This document shows, one piece after another, positions 26,311 to 38,194 of a stretch of 64,000 bases of DNA (position 1 is its first letter; every line of letters starts with the position of its first letter). This stretch comes from Epiperipatus broadwayi (lineage: Eukaryota; Onychophora; Udeonychophora; Euonychophora; Peripatidae): the NCBI GenBank assembly GCA_028023455.1, contig JAQFVV010006220.1, positions 7,113,852-7,177,851 of the forward strand, given 5' to 3'. A program made the translations under genes and the position numbers. Below the pieces are notes generated by a model. That model was not told the DNA's origin. It ran no database searches and worked only from the letters and a program-made list of their open reading frames with translations.

Positions 26311-27974
26311 TCTGACCAAACTTCAACCCATTTGCCAGTACTCCATACACTCAGTCTTCATTAACTGCGAGCTGGCATAGGACAGAGAGAAACATGAGAC
26401 TCTGAGAGGTCACTACTGACTTCCTAAATGGGTGGTATAGAGCATTTAATACACTATTTATCTTAGCTACAGAGAGATATATATTCAGCCAGTAAAATCA
26501 TTAAGAAATTTGGGGATAGTGGAATGTGGATTGGTTTGAAATAGAACCATGAGCAAGAAAGATACTGAACAATTTATATTTTAAAATGTTTATTAAAACA
26601 ATAACAATGATATAAATTAAAGTAATACAAGGGCAAGGATTATATAACCTTAAATATTTGAAATTAAATATTATTTATAATCTTAAATATGTATATTTAA
26701 CACAGGTAGGCATTTTATAATAAATGAGACTGTTATCAGTACAGCTGTCTCATATTAATATATTAAAATAAAGGTATATGCGGTTCATAAATCATGCTTA
26801 ATTATTTAACATGCCCATCCTATTGTTCTTGGTTTGCTAAAGTTATAAACTGATAGCTTAGCAGAATGATGAATACATACAGCTCTAAGGTGGCTGTTAT
26901 ATATATTAATAAAGTGAGCAAATAAATAAGCTCAATATCATACAGATTCAACCTGATAACCAACATTCAAACTTCAGTCTAAAACTGAATATTTGTTTAA
27001 TAAGGAGAAAAAGAACTGGTTACCTTTAGATTCATCTATATATGCTATGGCACTTTATAAAATATTAAAGAGTAGGCTTAGAGTGTGAGTGAGTGATTAT
27101 TCAGGAGCTTCAGCATCAAATGCTCGGTTTGCTCTGAGACTCTGTAAATGGTTCTTCACTGTCTTCCTTCCCAAAAATGGCTCTCTCTAATTCACAACCT
27201 TCAGCCCACTGTATTTCCCTATTAACCTATCCTATCCTAACCACTACTCTCTCTAATGAATGCCATTCTCCAGTTCAAGCCCTGTCTAATAACTAACATA
27301 CCAATATAATAATTAAATAAAAAAATTTTTTATAAGTAAATAAAAAATTAATATTACCGAATGTATCCCATTTCTTCCTTCATCGAAGCTGCATTACTCC
27401 TAATAAAAAAAAATTCATAATGAGAAATTTTGTTTTCTGTGCCAGGTTTGATTTGGTAGTATATATATATATATGTTTTTTTACCTTGACCTCATTGACC
27501 TTGCCTCTTTTGTTTCATTGCTCAGCTTACAATCCAATTTTACCGTAAAACTTTAAAACAATAGATCCCCCTTTGTGAATCTTTTCCCTACCCTGGGCAC
27601 CAGTCACCAGTGAGCAAGAAAATATCATATATATAACATAAAATTTCAAATTTCCAATCTGTATGCAACACACCTCATATCTGATCAACACATCTTGCAT
27701 ACAGTCATGCTGTATCTATGTATATATCTGTGTATCTACATACTGAGCCAGAGATAATTTTAAAATCCATCACTTAACATAAAACAAGAGTCTCCAGTAA
27801 CACAAAAAATTATATATATATATATATCTCACGTGATGTGTTTATATAGTTATGAACATGTCTCCCAGTTGCAATACTATCTAAAAAAAAGTTTATACAT
27901 ATATTTTTAACATAGATTCAGTTCAGGGCCTGTATTCAGTTCAGAGCCTTAGGGCAGTGAAAATTAACTGACTG
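26311..27974. other. Non-coding stretch with a pyrimidine-rich patch
   Basis: 27,130-27,300 is pyrimidine-rich with short ctctctct and cctatcctatcc runs. No gene is recognised. Short (TA)n runs lie at 27,460 and 27,812. Confidence 0.5.
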
Positions 27975-28050
27975 GGTATCCATAATCAGGGGCAAAAACA
28001 CATATACCAATATTGTCCAAAAACATTTAAAAATATATATATAATATATA

Positions 28051-28104
28051 TTTTGATATTAAGGGAAGGTGGAATTTGTAGTGAATTATGGGAAGGTTTG
28101 TTTG

Positions 28105-28143
<39 letters not shown>

Positions 28144-28268
28144 TTTCCTTTAGATTGATTTTCACTTGAGAAGGTCTATTTGTAGTAGATGAAACCATGG
28201 TTGTGTAAGGATTTTGGCAAAAAAATTTAAAATTTAATCTAGTATTGTATTGTTTTATGGTTTTGCAT
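28051..28268 (+). repeat. Upstream pseudo-LTR (copy of the 3' end)
   Basis: From TTTTGATATTAAGGGAAGGT to TTTATGGTTTTGCAT it matches 31045-31244. It even carries the last ten codons and the stop of the RT ORF. It differs mainly in the internal microsatellite, which here is TA followed by TG (28103-28142) and in the downstream copy is TA only. The leader follows it directly. Confidence 0.88.
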
Positions 28269-28283
28269 TTTTATTTTTGCTAG

Positions 28284-28690
28284 TATAGTGTTAGACAGTT
28301 TTGGTTTTCTATTTAGGTATACTATTTAATATTTTGAATAGTGATATATGGTTTTGTGAATTTCATATTTTATTTGTTTTGTGTATTTGTATTACTAATT
28401 TTATTATTTTTGTGCTTTTGTTTAGTATTAATTATTTGTTTGTATTTGCATAGTTATTAATTTTCTTTCAGTATGTGGCAGTTTTTATAAGTTAATTATA
28501 GTGTTAGGCAGTTTTGGTTTCCTAATTAGGTATACTATTTAATATTTTGAATAGGGTTTTATAGTTTAGTGAATTTCATATTTTATTTGCTTTGTTTTGT
28601 GTATTTGTATTATTAATTTGTATTATTTGTTTATTATTATTTATTCGTTTGTATTTGCATAGTTATTAATTTTCTTTCAGTATGTGGCAG
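28284..28690 (+). repeat. Duplicated leader unit (~210 bp x 2), each with an intron-like core
   Basis: Unit 1 (28284-28481) and unit 2 (28497-28690) both start TATAGTGTTAG and end TTTCTTTCAGTATGTGGCAG. In each, AG|GTATAC (28317 and 28530) could be a donor, TTATTAAT a branch point and TTTCTTTCAG (28471 and 28680) an acceptor, giving introns of ~155 and ~151 bases. The ORF's ATG lies one base after the second acceptor, so splicing would set the start region. Intron retention is known in the Penelope group; whether these sequences splice is inference. Confidence 0.7.
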
Positions 28691-31075
28691 GTTTTGTATG
28701 ATAATTTTTCTTGTGTAGAAATTTTAGAAATAAAAAAGTTAATTAATATGTCTAATAGAATTGAATCTTTAAAGGCTCAGGTTAATTTTCTTAAGTCTTG
28801 TAGGTTTTGCAATGTGTTTCCTAATTCATGTAATATTAAATTGGATAGGAAACTGGTTTTATTTTTTAATTGCGATTTTATTCTAAATTTTAAAAGATTT
28901 ATTCTTAAACAATTTATTATGCAGATTATGAGTAGTTTATCTAATTTAATTGATAGTTATAAAATGTTTAGAAGAAAGTTGGATTTTAGAAGGAATTTTA
29001 ATTATTCTGTTTTAAATTCTTTTTTAAAGTGGTTTAGGAGTAAGTGTGAAATCACTTATAATAATATGTATTTCAAGAAATTTAAATGGTTGATTGGAAA
29101 GGCTGAAAATAAAAGTTTTGTGAAAGGAAAAGAGTTTAGATTTGGGTCTTATAAAAATAGGCCTGATGCTTCATCTGTTTTAAATTTGTCAAATTATATT
29201 TTGAATGTATCTGATTTGGCTATTTTAGCTAAGGGTCCTGGCTTTGTTCCGTTTGCTAATAAAAGTTTAGTTTTTGATTTTGTTTCTGCAATTGAAAGTA
29301 ATAGTAATATTTCTGATGAAAATAAAATGTCTTTACAGGTTATTTTGAATAGTCAATTACTTAAAAGAGAAAAATTTGTTTTTGCCCCTAAGGAAATTAG
29401 TTTTGTTAAAAAAAGATTGAAAGCCAATGATGTAGTATTGTTAAAAGAAGATAAAGGTGGCCGTTTTGTATTGTTAAATAATATTGATTTTAAAAGTAAA
29501 GTTTCTTTAGAATTAAATAATGGAAAATATGCTATTTTAGATTCTGATCCTGGTAAAAAAATAAAATCTAAATTAATTAAGATTATGAAAGTTATGGAAA
29601 ATAAAAAGATTTTTGATAGAGCTACTTATTTAAATTGTTACCCTAGTGATTTTGTGGCTCCAAAGGTTTTCTTTAATTTGAAGTCTCATAAAGATAATTT
29701 TCCTTTGAGATGTATTTTTGATTTTACAGGAGGAATTGTTGATAAAATATCAAAATTTATTATAAGATATTTTAAGGATTATATAAAATTGGGTCAATTT
29801 TGTGTTTCTTCTTCTTTTGAGGCTTTTAAGAAAATAAATGTTTTTGTTTTGGATGATGATTGTGTTTTTGGTAGTTTAGACATTGAAAATATGTATCAAT
29901 CGGTTAATAGATTAAAAAGTATTGATGTTTTTCTTTCAATTTTAAAAAAATTAGAATGTTTTTCTGCAGATAAGATTAAGGTTTTTCGTGATTTGCTTTT
30001 GCTGTTAGAGGATTCAATGTATTTTATGTCTAATGATGTGTTTTATAAGATTAGAGAAGGTTGGGTTATTGGTTATGTCATTTCTCCATTGATGTGTGCT
30101 GTCTATATTGATTATTTGGAGTGTAGTATTATTAATATGTTTTCATGTTCTATTAAATTATTTGTTAGGTGTGTTGATGATTGTTTGTTTGTTATTCAGA
30201 AAGAGAAATTAGAAGAGTTTTTATGTGCATTGAATGGTTTTGATTCTAGTATTAAGTTTACAATTGAGGGGGGTGGTTTTGATTTTGTAAAATTAAAGTT
30301 TTTAGATTTAAATGTTGAGAAGGTTAATGATGTTTTGTTTTGTAGTCATTTTATAAAACCTAAAAATTTGAGAAATATGATTAGGCCTGATAGTTATCAG
30401 CCTTTTATACATACAAAAATGTCTTTGTTGAATTTTTGTTGTCGGAATAGAAGGCTTAATAATTTTAATAATGATGCTGATATTCAAAGAAGTCAATTTG
30501 CTGCTGAATATGTAGAATTGGGTTATAATCATGATTTTATTAAAAAAGTGGTATTTAATAATAATGTTTATAATCGTGATTTGGATGATAAGAATTTTGT
30601 TGGTAAGGATGATGATTATATGTCTTTACCATTTAAAGCATCAATTTATAATTTGGTTTATAGGAATAGTCATTTGTTAGGTGGAATGAAGGTTGCATGG
30701 AGGAAAGGTTCTGATTTGAATTCATTACTTAATGGTTCAAAGCAGTCTATTGATAGTAGGTCTATTCCTGGTATTGTTTATAAAATTCCATGTAGTTGTG
30801 GTAAATTTTATGTAGGTCAGAGTAAATTTAGCCTTAATGAAAGGGTTAAGGTTCATATAAGTAGAGTTAAAAATAGATATTTTAACTCAGCTTTATATAT
30901 TCATGAATTGAATACAGGTCATAGAATATTGTTTAACAATGCTTCGGTTATTTTTTATGAAAAGAATGAGTTAAAAAGAAGAATAAAGGAGATTTTGATG
31001 ATAAAACTCCGTGATTCTGAGGCTATCAATCTTATGAAGACTTCTTTTGATATTAAGGGAAGGTGGAATTTGTAG
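28682..31075 (+). CDS. Penelope-like reverse transcriptase with C-terminal GIY-YIG endonuclease
   Basis: A 797-residue protein expected to reverse-transcribe its own RNA and nick the target. Residues ~1-240 are a basic N-terminal region. The DKG block EDKGGRFVLL is at 256-265, followed by CYPSDFVAPKVFFNLKSHK and PLRCIFDF, the Penelope-type fingers region. RT motif A is FGSLDIENMY with Asp400. The motif B region is EGWVIGYVISPLMC (about 459-472). Motif C is RCVDDC with Asp499 and Asp500. The GIY-YIG domain starts at GIVYKIPCSCGKFYVGQ (697-713), with the expected Arg721 and His725, a downstream Glu-rich helix and a final EAINL. Layout and length fit EN-containing Penelope elements. Two departures stand out: motif C has Cys where Tyr is usual, and motif B reads GYVIS instead of the usual GSPLS. 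The older relic at 17.3 kb has GYIIS, so that change is a family trait, not decay. The ATG at 28682 fits the acceptor just upstream; the next Met is residue 23. The frame is intact and very AT-rich, so probably functional. Confidence 0.93.
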   Translation: MWQVLYDNFSCVEILEIKKLINMSNRIESLKAQVNFLKSCRFCNVFPNSCNIKLDRKLVLFFNCDFILNFKRFILKQFIMQIMSSLSNLIDSYKMFRRKLDFRRNFNYSVLNSFLKWFRSKCEITYNNMYFKKFKWLIGKAENKSFVKGKEFRFGSYKNRPDASSVLNLSNYILNVSDLAILAKGPGFVPFANKSLVFDFVSAIESNSNISDENKMSLQVILNSQLLKREKFVFAPKEISFVKKRLKANDVVLLKEDKGGRFVLLNNIDFKSKVSLELNNGKYAILDSDPGKKIKSKLIKIMKVMENKKIFDRATYLNCYPSDFVAPKVFFNLKSHKDNFPLRCIFDFTGGIVDKISKFIIRYFKDYIKLGQFCVSSSFEAFKKINVFVLDDDCVFGSLDIENMYQSVNRLKSIDVFLSILKKLECFSADKIKVFRDLLLLLEDSMYFMSNDVFYKIREGWVIGYVISPLMCAVYIDYLECSIINMFSCSIKLFVRCVDDCLFVIQKEKLEEFLCALNGFDSSIKFTIEGGGFDFVKLKFLDLNVEKVNDVLFCSHFIKPKNLRNMIRPDSYQPFIHTKMSLLNFCCRNRRLNNFNNDADIQRSQFAAEYVELGYNHDFIKKVVFNNNVYNRDLDDKNFVGKDDDYMSLPFKASIYNLVYRNSHLLGGMKVAWRKGSDLNSLLNGSKQSIDSRSIPGIVYKIPCSCGKFYVGQSKFSLNERVKVHISRVKNRYFNSALYIHELNTGHRILFNNASVIFYEKNELKRRIKEILMIKLRDSEAINLMKTSFDIKGRWNL

Positions 31076-31244
31076 TGAATTATGGGAAGGTTTGTGTATA
31101 TATATATATATATATATGTTTTCCTTTAGATTGATTTTCACTTGAGAAGGTCTATTTGTAGTAGATGAAACCATGGTTGTGTAAGGATTTTGGTAAAAAA
31201 ATTTAAAATTTAATCTAGTATTGTATTGTTTTATGGTTTTGCAT
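31045..31244 (+). repeat. Downstream pseudo-LTR / 3' UTR of the Penelope-like element
   Basis: Contains the last codons and stop of the ORF, a pure (TA)n, the block ttttcctttagattgatttt and the terminus TTTTGCAT. It matches 28051-28268. The element ends about 31244, where TA-rich flank begins. Confidence 0.85.
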
Positions 31245-31683
31245 ATATAAATATATATATATCAAAACATTAGTGTGGAACTAACTGTGGCCATGAATGG
31301 CATCCATAATTGGATAAAAAAATATTACATATATTTGTTTAAAAAAATGTATATTCAGTTTAGGGCCATGGAAATTAATTGATGAGGCCCCAAAATTTGG
31401 GCATCCATAATCGGGAAAAAAATAATACATATATTTGGGGGGGGACTTTCTTCTTTTTTCCTTTCAGCACACATATAGACTAATCAAAGGAATTGTGTGT
31501 ATGCTAGTCAAAGCCCCTAAGTTGTGGCACCATAACCAGAGAAAAAAGAATTTATATATATTATAGCACCAACATGCCCTTAGTTTTCTATGCATATACA
31601 TGACAACCTATTCAGAGTGTGGAATAAACCAATAATCCCCATAAATTGGCATCCATAATTGGGGGAAAAAACCTATGTAATGG

Positions 31684-31770
31684 TCAGATTTGTACACTCA
31701 TGTAACAAAATCCAGAGTCCAAGCAAAATACACCAAAGCTGACCGGAGTGAGGTGGTTGAGGCCTCTAAT
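31684..31770. repeat. Dispersed 87-bp repeat, copy 2
   Basis: Direct-orientation partner of 26224-26310. It follows the last array monomer immediately. Confidence 0.8.
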
Positions 31771-32347
31771 TTATGTACCAATAATGACTTGTTTGTTAAT
31801 GTGTAGATGTCATGATATCAGACAGTAATTTAGTAGATGTGGTGATGATGTAAGGTCAAGTCAATATCTAAGCAACCTGTGTTGGAAAATGAGAATAGAA
31901 TTTTACTACATAATTTATTTCATAGTTTTATTATATAACATCAACAACAATCATAAATTCATGCAACAATAGGCACCTATAATGTTAGACAAGCAAATTG
32001 AAAATGTGAGTTTGCTAACAATGAATGTTGAGCCCTAGTATAAATACAAACCCAAGTCATTTCAATTCTCTTTTTTTATCAAGTGATATAACAACTGCAA
32101 GCAGTGAATAGTTTAATATCGAACCTTAAAACAAAGAATAAAATGGACACGTGTTTGAAGATATCTATTCTGTATAAGATTTTAAAGTGCTGAAAATTAA
32201 AGCAAATCATCTTCAACATTTAACAAGGCAAAAATCTATGAACTTTTGCAGCATAATAAAAAAATGTTAATTTTATAGTGATAATCAAAGACAGAAGATT
32301 GCACAATCGAACAAGAAAAAAAGAGGAATATTATATATAGCCAACCC

Positions 32348-32446
32348 ATACTGATAAACAATGAAATAAAAACTTTCCTTCACATAAATTTACTCAAATA
32401 CTGATAAACAATGAAAAAAAACTTTCCTTCACACAAATTTACTCAA
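32348..32446. repeat. Two-copy 50-bp tandem repeat
   Basis: Two adjacent units start ATACTGATAAACAATGAAA and end TTTACTCAA (32348-32397 and 32398-32446), with very few differences. Confidence 0.9.
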
Positions 32447-35400
32447 TGACAATAATAAGCTAAAAAAAATTTAAATCTTTTTTATTAAATTTCCAAACAA
32501 TGTATATTGGCTACATAAATGTGCCATAGGACCAGGGTTATGTCTTAATTATTATGAAGTGTGATGTTGTAACTTGCTTGTATAAATAATGCCTAGAAAA
32601 ATGCCTAACACTTAATCAGAAGTGTCTGAGTGGAGCCCGAAAGATAAGATTACATCTAAAATAAAAACAACTTCATCCAAGCATTATCGGAGAATCTGGA
32701 AAATGATGGAGGAGTTATCAGAATGGACTGTATTCATTAAAGACACTAAGATTTAAATTATAGCCTCTAATCAGAAAGATTTGAACAAAATCAAAATTAT
32801 CATGTTTTTTTTTTTTACTTTATACATTGGTAAAATTCTACTTTTATTATTCTCATACATAAAAGTTTCAGTGTGTTTGTAACCAGGAGAGACCATTCCA
32901 TAAAAACAATGTTGAATGGGGGGAAGGTCTATTAATCTAGAATTTTTTTTTATAAATTTTAGATTGATTCCTTCCATAGTGACTCAAGATTCTGTCATCA
33001 TCATCATTGTATAATAGTATGAAATGAGGTAAGAATTTTTGATGCTCTTTCATCACTCACTAGTACAGGACAGAGTTTACATTATATATTTATTTGCTTA
33101 TATTGTCATTAATAATTGTGGCATTTTGCTTATTTGGCATGAATGATTAATATTCTTGTATGAAAGTCTTTCTCTATCCACTTTAGAGAACTTGTACATA
33201 GGTGGGGGGGGATCCCAAAGAAGATGGAATCTCTCCACCAGAAATTGGATGATGGTGCTATTGGACATATTGTGATATAATTTTGTAAATAGTTATTTAG
33301 TTTTGCAATAGTTATTTAGTTTCATAATCATCATCATGACAATAAAACAATAATTTTTATTTTTTTTATTTTTGTATCTTAGGTAACCTTATTGCCTTTG
33401 TAAGTAGAGTGTCTATTAATGCATATTTACCAAAAACATGAGTTAGTATAGTAAATAATTTAGTTAGTGAAATGGTAGAGATCCATATGGGACACATAAG
33501 CACACTGGTCTTTAGTTTATCAAACTCATTCATACACTCACTCCTTAATTTAATTGATTAAATATATATTTGCACACACATACAGATTATTATAACACAC
33601 AACACTGCAAAGGTGTTGGATTATGTTATATCAATCAAAACTTAGTTGCTACATAAAATAAATTCACCCATGAAAAGAGCCAAATGCAACATTCTTCTTG
33701 GGTTTGAATAATAAGCCATAGTGAAATGCAAAAGAGGGGTGTGGTATGGATGAACTAGTAAATTATACCTAGATTTAATGAGTAAACCAAGAACTAGCCC
33801 CTTGAAGGTGGATAAGATCATTGGTTAGTTACTTCATTGCATCATTCACAGCATCCTATCTGAAGATTCTAGATCTGATCATAGTTAAAAATGCATTCTC
33901 ACTCTTCTGGTGCAAAACTCGGACTGTAACAGTATATATCCAAATAATTCTTTCAAATAATAATTATTTGATTTATATGTCATAACACATATAAGTACTA
34001 TTTTATATTCATGATAATATGAAGAGATATATTTTATGAACAAATATTATTTCAAAATATTGCAAAATGGAAAATTAAACTGATTCATATTTTATTTGAT
34101 TCATCTAATAAAATTACATAAGCAGGTAAATATGACTTTTGAACACCTTCTGATGTTTGTATTCCATATTTAAAATATAAGTAACATCCATTTTAAAGAT
34201 AAAAATATTCTGATGGCTTATCATATCATGAAGCAATTTTAATGATTTTTTTTTTTCTTTTAAAATAAATTGTCATTTTCCCATAAATTTTTCTCAACAA
34301 TCTGGCCTGGTTTATGGCAGATAATGTTGCTTATTACTCATCCATTTTGCTCAGTTAATTATAAAATAAATAAAAAGAAAATTATATAAAGAAATTTATA
34401 CATTCTTCAGTTTAAAGCAAAAACAAGAGAGAGTTCAAATTATTTTATTTATAAGATGTTTTCTATTGACATCAGTGTAACCATTCACTCATTAAGCAAT
34501 TTCCAATAGCATTTCTCTAATAAAAATTTGTATTATTCAACAAATAAAAATAAATATTTTAGAATTATTATATATAATAAATATTTACATTTCACAATAT
34601 ATATATAAATTTTTCTATTTAAAAAAAAATTAAACTATCCATATCACATTTTCAATATATTACACTGAAAATATATTTTTATACGTATTTTCTTAATATA
34701 ATATACAAATAGAAAAGTCAAATATATTTGAAATATTAAACATTTATTTGTATTGTTTATAATTTACTATCATGAATGCAATAACTAAAACAAAACATAT
34801 AACAAAAGAATAATAATTTTATCCAAACTATGTGCTTTACTATTTACATACTTATTTTCCTTTTTTTAAAATGAATATAGTCAATTTACAATCTTACAGT
34901 ACAATTAATAATAAACAATTTTATATTAATATTATTCTCCATAGCAACACAGTTCAATGTTTAATAAGTTAACATATTCACCATCTAAAAATCAAACAAG
35001 AAATATAAAAAAAGATTATGATTGATATCTTACTGCATACTGAAATACTTCCCAAATTTTAATAGGTACAGTGTATAATTTATTATTTGATGAAAATAAT
35101 TTTTCCATAAAATTTAATTATTCTTTATCATGTGGTAGAATTCTTAATTGATATATTTATAAACTTGTGTAAAAAGTAAAATCAGTTCTGCCTCTTACTA
35201 TATATATTATATGTTAATATCCCTGTGTGGTTTGATACAGTTGTTAGAATGCAGTGGTTGTGTAATTTTGATGATATGTGTGCGCACGCACACACACACA
35301 CACATATATATATATATAAGTATAAAAGAAAAATAAACTCAGACAAAGTTATACATATAAATATTTGAAATAAAGTCTAGAATGTCTTAAACATTAATTA

Positions 35401-36689
35401 ATTAAATCATAATATTTTTGATATTTGAAATATTTTAAATTATATAAAAATGGTATCTCAGATACAAATGAATTATCTATTTATTTTTGATTTTGACAAA
35501 ACAAAAGAAAACTATTTTTGCCAAAATAAAGTTTATGTTGTGTTCAGTATGTTTGTACATAATTATTTTCTTCATAAAAATGCCATATTAAATTTTAACT
35601 TTTGAAAAATGCAATTTCACAATAACTATCTAAATGTAATAAAAAATATAAAATGTTGAATGATTCATAAAACTAATATGCAGCAAAAATCAATAAAGCT
35701 AAAAAAGTGTAATAATGAGCATGAAATAATTTTTTTTAAGAAAAGCAATAATTTTGACACTTTTAAAGTTAATTATTTTAAATCTATTTATAAATTGTTC
35801 ATTTAAATATGCTACTTTTTAAATTAAAATATTTTAAATAAGCATATTCTACACTAAATAAACAAGCACCAGTCACTCTAAATAAGATTTTTTTTCAAGT
35901 ACTAGAAACCCTCCTCATCCTACAAAAGCTCTGACCACATCTTTTTTTCAATAGATGTAAGGATTTTTATTTTTTGACAAAATAAACATTAATTTTTGAT
36001 AATTTGTTTTTAAGGATTTATTTTAATAATGGTATTTAGAAACATTGAAAAACAAAATATAATATCTCATGGAAATAAATCAATTAATTCACATGTACAT
36101 ATGAATGCATTCTACATATAATTATTTGGAAAACTTCATTTACAAACTAATATTTAAAAATGTAATAAAAATGATAATTCATATTTTTATATAATTAAAA
36201 ATAGTTTTGTATTTAAATAATGTTTTAATACAATGTAAAAAATTTAATATTCAAAACTGTACATACTTCAGTCCATCTATGAATTTATTCTATAATTCAG
36301 AATTTTAATAAAAATTACTGTCCATTTTTTTATTAAAATTATCTATGACATTCTATAACATAAGCATACAAAGTAGACATGTTTTCTTTAGATTTCTGCA
36401 AAAGAATGGAAATTTTTAAATGTACTACACAATGCTTGAGAAATATAAAAAAGAAGAATATTAAAGAAATTTAAAAAAAACTTTTAATTAAGAAACTTTT
36501 TTGAATCTAAGTGGTTTTGATGTATGTGAAATTAAAAAAAAAAACATTGTATTATAATTATAATCTTATTTTTAGTAATTAAAAAAAAGATTTAATTTTC
36601 TGCTTATTAAATCAATACATTAATTTGTATCTATTATAAATATTGGGGTCAATTTAACTAAAATAATAAACAGCTTTAAAGTGAAAAAT

Positions 36690-36800
36690 GTTGTTAACTA
36701 TCTCCATAATGGTTGAGTTCTGTATTCTCAGAGAAGTATATACTCGGCTATGGTGATACATAGCCCAATAATTATGTAACAGATATCATTAACTGAAGTT
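36690..36800. repeat. Dispersed repeat related to 49190-49330
   Basis: Shares tctccat, gttgagt/gttcagt, agaagta, actc, tatg, catagcccaat and atgtaa in the same order with 49190-49330. A degraded interspersed repeat of unknown class. Confidence 0.35.
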
Positions 36801-37546
36801 TAAAGATTATAGAGAGTATTCCAATGGTATACATCTAACCCATTTTACTTACATATATATAGAAGCATAGGCAAAAAAAATACATCTAAGAAAACTGTAC
36901 ATATGTACAATATTTTTACTTAATTACAAAAGTAAATATGTATATTCTATGCCTATTATGTAATTCCAAAAATAATTAAAAGAATGTATTTCTTAATAGT
37001 ATAAAAAAAAAACTAATTTATTTTAAACATTCACTTGCTTTAAAAACAAAAAGAGAGATTGCAATATAGATTGAAATATTTTCAACTAATTAATTAATAT
37101 CATTGACTAATGAGAAAAAATTATAACTAATCCACTTCAAGTTCCAAGGAATAGAAACTCTAGTTAAGTATACTTTCATTGAATTTTGTTTCGTCATTCC
37201 TAAAATTATGGTATTCATTAATATTTACAAAATATTTAAAAAGGTGATACAGATGTATTAAAAGATAAATAGAAATCATAAAATTTTAAATAAATTTATT
37301 TTATAAGTTTAGGACAAATTAAGAATTATAAATGAATTTGTTGTAACCTTTATATATAAAAGAATGACTTAGACATATATTTTAAAAGAAAAATTAATAA
37401 TTATAATATTTTTATATGAAAACATGTATCATATATAGATTTATATACTATTTATATTAAATGCATAATGTAACTTTACATGTTTTAAAGATAAAATAAT
37501 TATTAAAAATTGAATTGTTATTATTTTTATACCATACACTTTATTC

Positions 37547-38194
37547 ACAAGCTTTGCAGAATATTCCTAACTCCAGACCAGTTTCTACTACTGGCTTTAT
37601 CAGTGAGGTGCTAGGATATTTAGGCATTAGATTAAAAATATCAGGACAAGCCCAGCACTTTATCTAATGGACAATTATTAATTAAAAAATCTGAATTTTT
37701 CAGACATCCATATGTCTTTCAATCCAGCTATCTAACTTAAATAGCTGTATGGATCTGAACTAAGTTTAGATACACCATATATTAATAGCTTTAGCAATAT
37801 AAAATCGCCAAAGCCTTAATAGCAAAAAATAAAATTAATACATGAGAACATTTGTAATACAAGCTTGTTTAAATTAGGTCGTGTGACATATGACTTGATT
37901 TCTTTGTATTTATTTTTTGCTATTAAGGCTTTGGCAATTTTATATTGCTAAAGCTATTAATATATGGTGTATCTAAACTTAGTTCAGTCCCATATAGCAA
38001 TTTAAGTTAGATAGCTGGGTTGGAAGGCATATGGATGCTTGAAAATTTTAGATTTTCTACTTAATAGCTGTCCATTAGATAAAGTGCTGGGCTTGTCCTG
38101 ATATTTTTAATCTAATGCTTGAATATCCTAGCACCTCACTAATGAAGCCAGTAGCAGAAACTGGTTTGGGTTAAGGATATTCTGCAAAGCTTGT
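37547..38194. mobile_element. Foldback palindrome, ~285-bp arms
   Basis: The left arm (37547-37833) runs from ACAAGCTTTGCAGAATATTC to CTTAATAGCAAAAAATAAA. The right arm (37909-38194) is its reverse complement with roughly 5-10% mismatch, and a ~75-base loop lies between them. It contains no ORF. Its arms share the modules accagtttct, cagtgaggtgct and tggatctgaac with the foldback element at 45 kb, pointing to common ancestry. Confidence 0.8.

Larger units (their letters stand above)
28051..31244 (+). mobile_element. Complete Penelope-like element with GIY-YIG nuclease
   Basis: In order: a 218-base copy of the element's own 3' end (28051-28268), a 5' leader made of two tandem units (28284-28690), one 797-codon ORF (28682-31075), and the 3' end (31045-31244). 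The partial tandem layout, with the 3' end repeated upstream, is the pseudo-LTR arrangement known for Penelope-like elements. The two ends are nearly identical outside their internal TA/TG microsatellites and the ORF is intact, so insertion is recent. Both borders lie in TA-rich DNA, so a target-site duplication cannot be defined. Confidence 0.9.
27975..31670. repeat. Degenerate tandem array split by the Penelope-like insertion
   Basis: The motif gGCATCCATAATyGGG plus A's recurs at about 27975, 31300, 31400, 31525 (ggcaccataacc) and 31648, usually after a tattcag, agggcc, gaaaattaa block. Spacing is ~100-126 bases on the right. Subtracting the 3.19-kb element places the left copy ~131 bases from the next. 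So the element sits inside a diverged satellite-like array of about five monomers. Confidence 0.55.
31771..37546. other. AT-rich non-coding stretch
   Basis: No gene is recognised. It contains a short tandem repeat (32348-32446), TG/CA and TA runs at about 35275-35318, and a G8 run at 33204. From 34,000 to 36,600 it is almost pure AT-rich DNA. Confidence 0.55.

Noticed and set aside
30308-30532. Minus-strand open frame within the Penelope-like ORF
   Set aside because: Antisense shadow of the RT coding sequence.
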